From Candidatus Aenigmatarchaeota archaeon (GTDB taxonomy: Archaea > Aenigmatarchaeota > Aenigmatarchaeia > GW2011-AR5): DNA of 12,307 bases. The first letter of the stretch is position 1; each line of letters starts with the position of its first letter. Below, one piece after another: positions 11,536 through 12,307 of the stretch. Made by a program: the position numbers and the translations under genes. Under the pieces are notes generated by a model. It did no database searches and had not been told where the DNA came from. It saw only the letters and a program-made list of their open reading frames with translations. The DNA lies in contig JACQNW010000118.1 in assembly GCA_016202845.1 (NCBI GenBank), positions 1 through 12,307 on the forward strand, in the 5' to 3' direction.

Positions 11536-12168
11536 ATGGTTTTGGTTGATATACTAGGAAGCCTGACATCCAACGCAGTGGCTTTTATACCAAACCTCGT
11601 GGGCGCAATAATCTTGCTCGTTATCGGTTTAGTCGTGGGCAAGATCGTTGGCAGGGTTGTTCATGAGGTTCTAGAGCGCGTAAAACTGGACTACTATGTC
11701 TCGGAAACACACAAGCCAATGATATCCTTGAGCCATCTATTTTCGGTAATAGCTCGCTGGTGGATATACCTGGCATTTATAACAGCTGCTTTATCTAGAG
11801 AAGTTCTTGGAGTAACAGCCTTGGCTGTTTGGGTAGCAGAAATCAATGCATTCATACCAAGAATCATCGGAGCATCTGTTATATTTGTAGTTGGTTTCGT
11901 GCTCGCTGAATACATCAAGGGCCACATGAAGAAAACAAAGTCTCTATGGGGAGTTATCGTGGGGAAGGTTCTATTCTTCTTCATAATCTACGTATCCATA
12001 GCACTTGCACTGCCAATACTTGGCATAACAGCAACACTAGTGAATAACATTTTGCTGGTCATAATAGGCTCGGTAGGACTTGGTGCAGCGATAGCGTTGG
12101 GCTTGGGTTTGAAAGACTCAGTGGCGTATGTTTCAAACAAATACGTCAAGAAGCTCAAAATAGAATAA
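11536..12168 (+). CDS. CmpX/MscS-related multi-pass membrane protein
   Basis: 210 residues with about five hydrophobic segments: 16-36 (FIPNLVGAIILLVIGLVVG), 70-86, 106-126 (FIPRIIGASVIFVVGFVLAEYI), 139-163 and 168-191. The repeated FIPxLxGAxxxxxxGxxxA pattern and the closing GAAIALGLGLKDSVAYVSNK are those of the conserved-TM-helix (PF05552-type) proteins. These relate to mechanosensitive small-conductance channels, whose pore helix ends in a similar G/A-rich stretch followed by LGLKD. The cytoplasmic beta domain of MscS is absent, so the protein is all membrane with short tails. A role in osmotic or mechanical response is inferred from the family. Start supported by a strong GGAGGAG. Single gene with its own promoter and T-rich terminator. 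Confidence 0.8.
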   Translation: MVLVDILGSLTSNAVAFIPNLVGAIILLVIGLVVGKIVGRVVHEVLERVKLDYYVSETHKPMISLSHLFSVIARWWIYLAFITAALSREVLGVTALAVWVAEINAFIPRIIGASVIFVVGFVLAEYIKGHMKKTKSLWGVIVGKVLFFFIIYVSIALALPILGITATLVNNILLVIIGSVGLGAAIALGLGLKDSVAYVSNKYVKKLKIE

Positions 12169-12206
12169 ATATTTTTATTTTTTCTACAACTTTTCTTTTT
12201 TTTAAT
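12169..12206 (+). terminator. T-rich terminator after the CmpX/MscS-like gene
   Basis: Several T tracts (TATTTTTATTTTTT, then TTTTCTTTTTTTTAA) follow the stop codon directly; no strong stem. Confidence 0.5.
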
Positions 12207-12249
12207 TAGCCAGCTTAGGCTTTGAAGCACAAAACAAACACTTAAAGGT

Positions 12250-12264
12250 AGTATACTATACTTT
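12250..12264 (+). promoter_or_regulatory. TATA box and palindrome upstream of the terminal tRNA
   Basis: TAGTATACTATACTT, centred about 26 bases before the tRNA, serves as the TATA region. It contains AGTATACT, the same palindrome as in the vapBC promoter. Confidence 0.45.
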
Positions 12265-12281
12265 TTGAAATAAGCAGCAAA

Positions 12282-12307
12282 GCGAGTGTAGTCTAACGGC
12301 AGGACAC
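12282..12307 (+). tRNA. tRNA, 5' part (cut by window edge)
   Basis: Acceptor strand GCGAGTG, then TA at positions 8-9, D-stem GTCT/GGAC around loop AACGGCA with the invariant GG, then AC entering the anticodon stem. The anticodon lies outside the window. The acceptor and D-arm look most like a tRNA-Gly, but this is a guess. Confidence 0.8.

Overview
The window is archaeal chromosome, probably from a small-genome lineage of the DPANN type. This placement is an inference. The support is: a PINA-type PIN-ATPase-KH protein; an archaeal histidyl-tRNA synthetase; several genes whose TATA box sits about 27 bp before the start codon (leaderless transcripts); heavily sequon-rich exported proteins; and tRNA genes that lack an encoded CCA and carry two introns each, several at non-canonical positions. 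Such multi-intron tRNAs are known from Thermoproteales and from ARMAN/Micrarchaeota-like archaea. No rRNA, CRISPR array or transposase gene is visible.

Layout. 1-367 (minus): a vapBC toxin-antitoxin pair, with vapC cut by the window edge. 440-2832 (plus): a compact cluster of a frameshifted AbrB-type regulator, an Asp/Glu racemase family enzyme, a 60-residue unknown and hisS, with overlapping or nearly touching genes. 2833-3606: a foreign-looking patch holding an 80-residue unknown, a ribbon-helix-helix regulator with its own operator repeats, a 102-bp MITE-like palindrome, and a second, divergent copy of the last codons of hisS. It looks like a small cassette inserted at the 3' end of hisS. 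3600-3710 (minus): a 36-residue zinc-ribbon protein. 3953-5773: PINA. 5793-6077 (minus): a half-length proteasome-like Ntn-hydrolase. 6217-6473: tRNA-Arg(CCT) with two introns. 6549-9073: two exported, glycosylation-rich surface proteins, the second membrane anchored. 9063-10073 (minus): two DNA-binding-type proteins. 10220-10660: tRNA-Ser(CGA) and tRNA-Ser(TGA), each with two introns. 10699-11352: an orphan protein. 11536-12168: a CmpX/MscS-related membrane protein. 12282-end: the 5' part of another tRNA.

The most striking signal is a dispersed palindrome of about 20 bp, GACGC(C)-NNN-(G)GCGTC, usually preceded by TT and always followed on one side by GGT. It occurs five times in 12 kb: inside hisS, inside the 80-residue gene, in the leader of the coiled-coil regulator, and inside introns of tRNA-Arg and tRNA-Ser(TGA). 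In hisS it coincides with a loop that seems about eight residues longer than in bacterial HisRS. It therefore behaves like a very small insertable hairpin, comparable in concept to Rickettsia palindromic elements, that tolerates coding sequence, leaders and tRNA introns.

The genes mostly look like independent housekeeping or surface units and do not form one pathway. The informative relations are the vapBC overlap, the abrB-racemase-60 aa coupling, the RHH-80 aa pair, and the pair of exported proteins.
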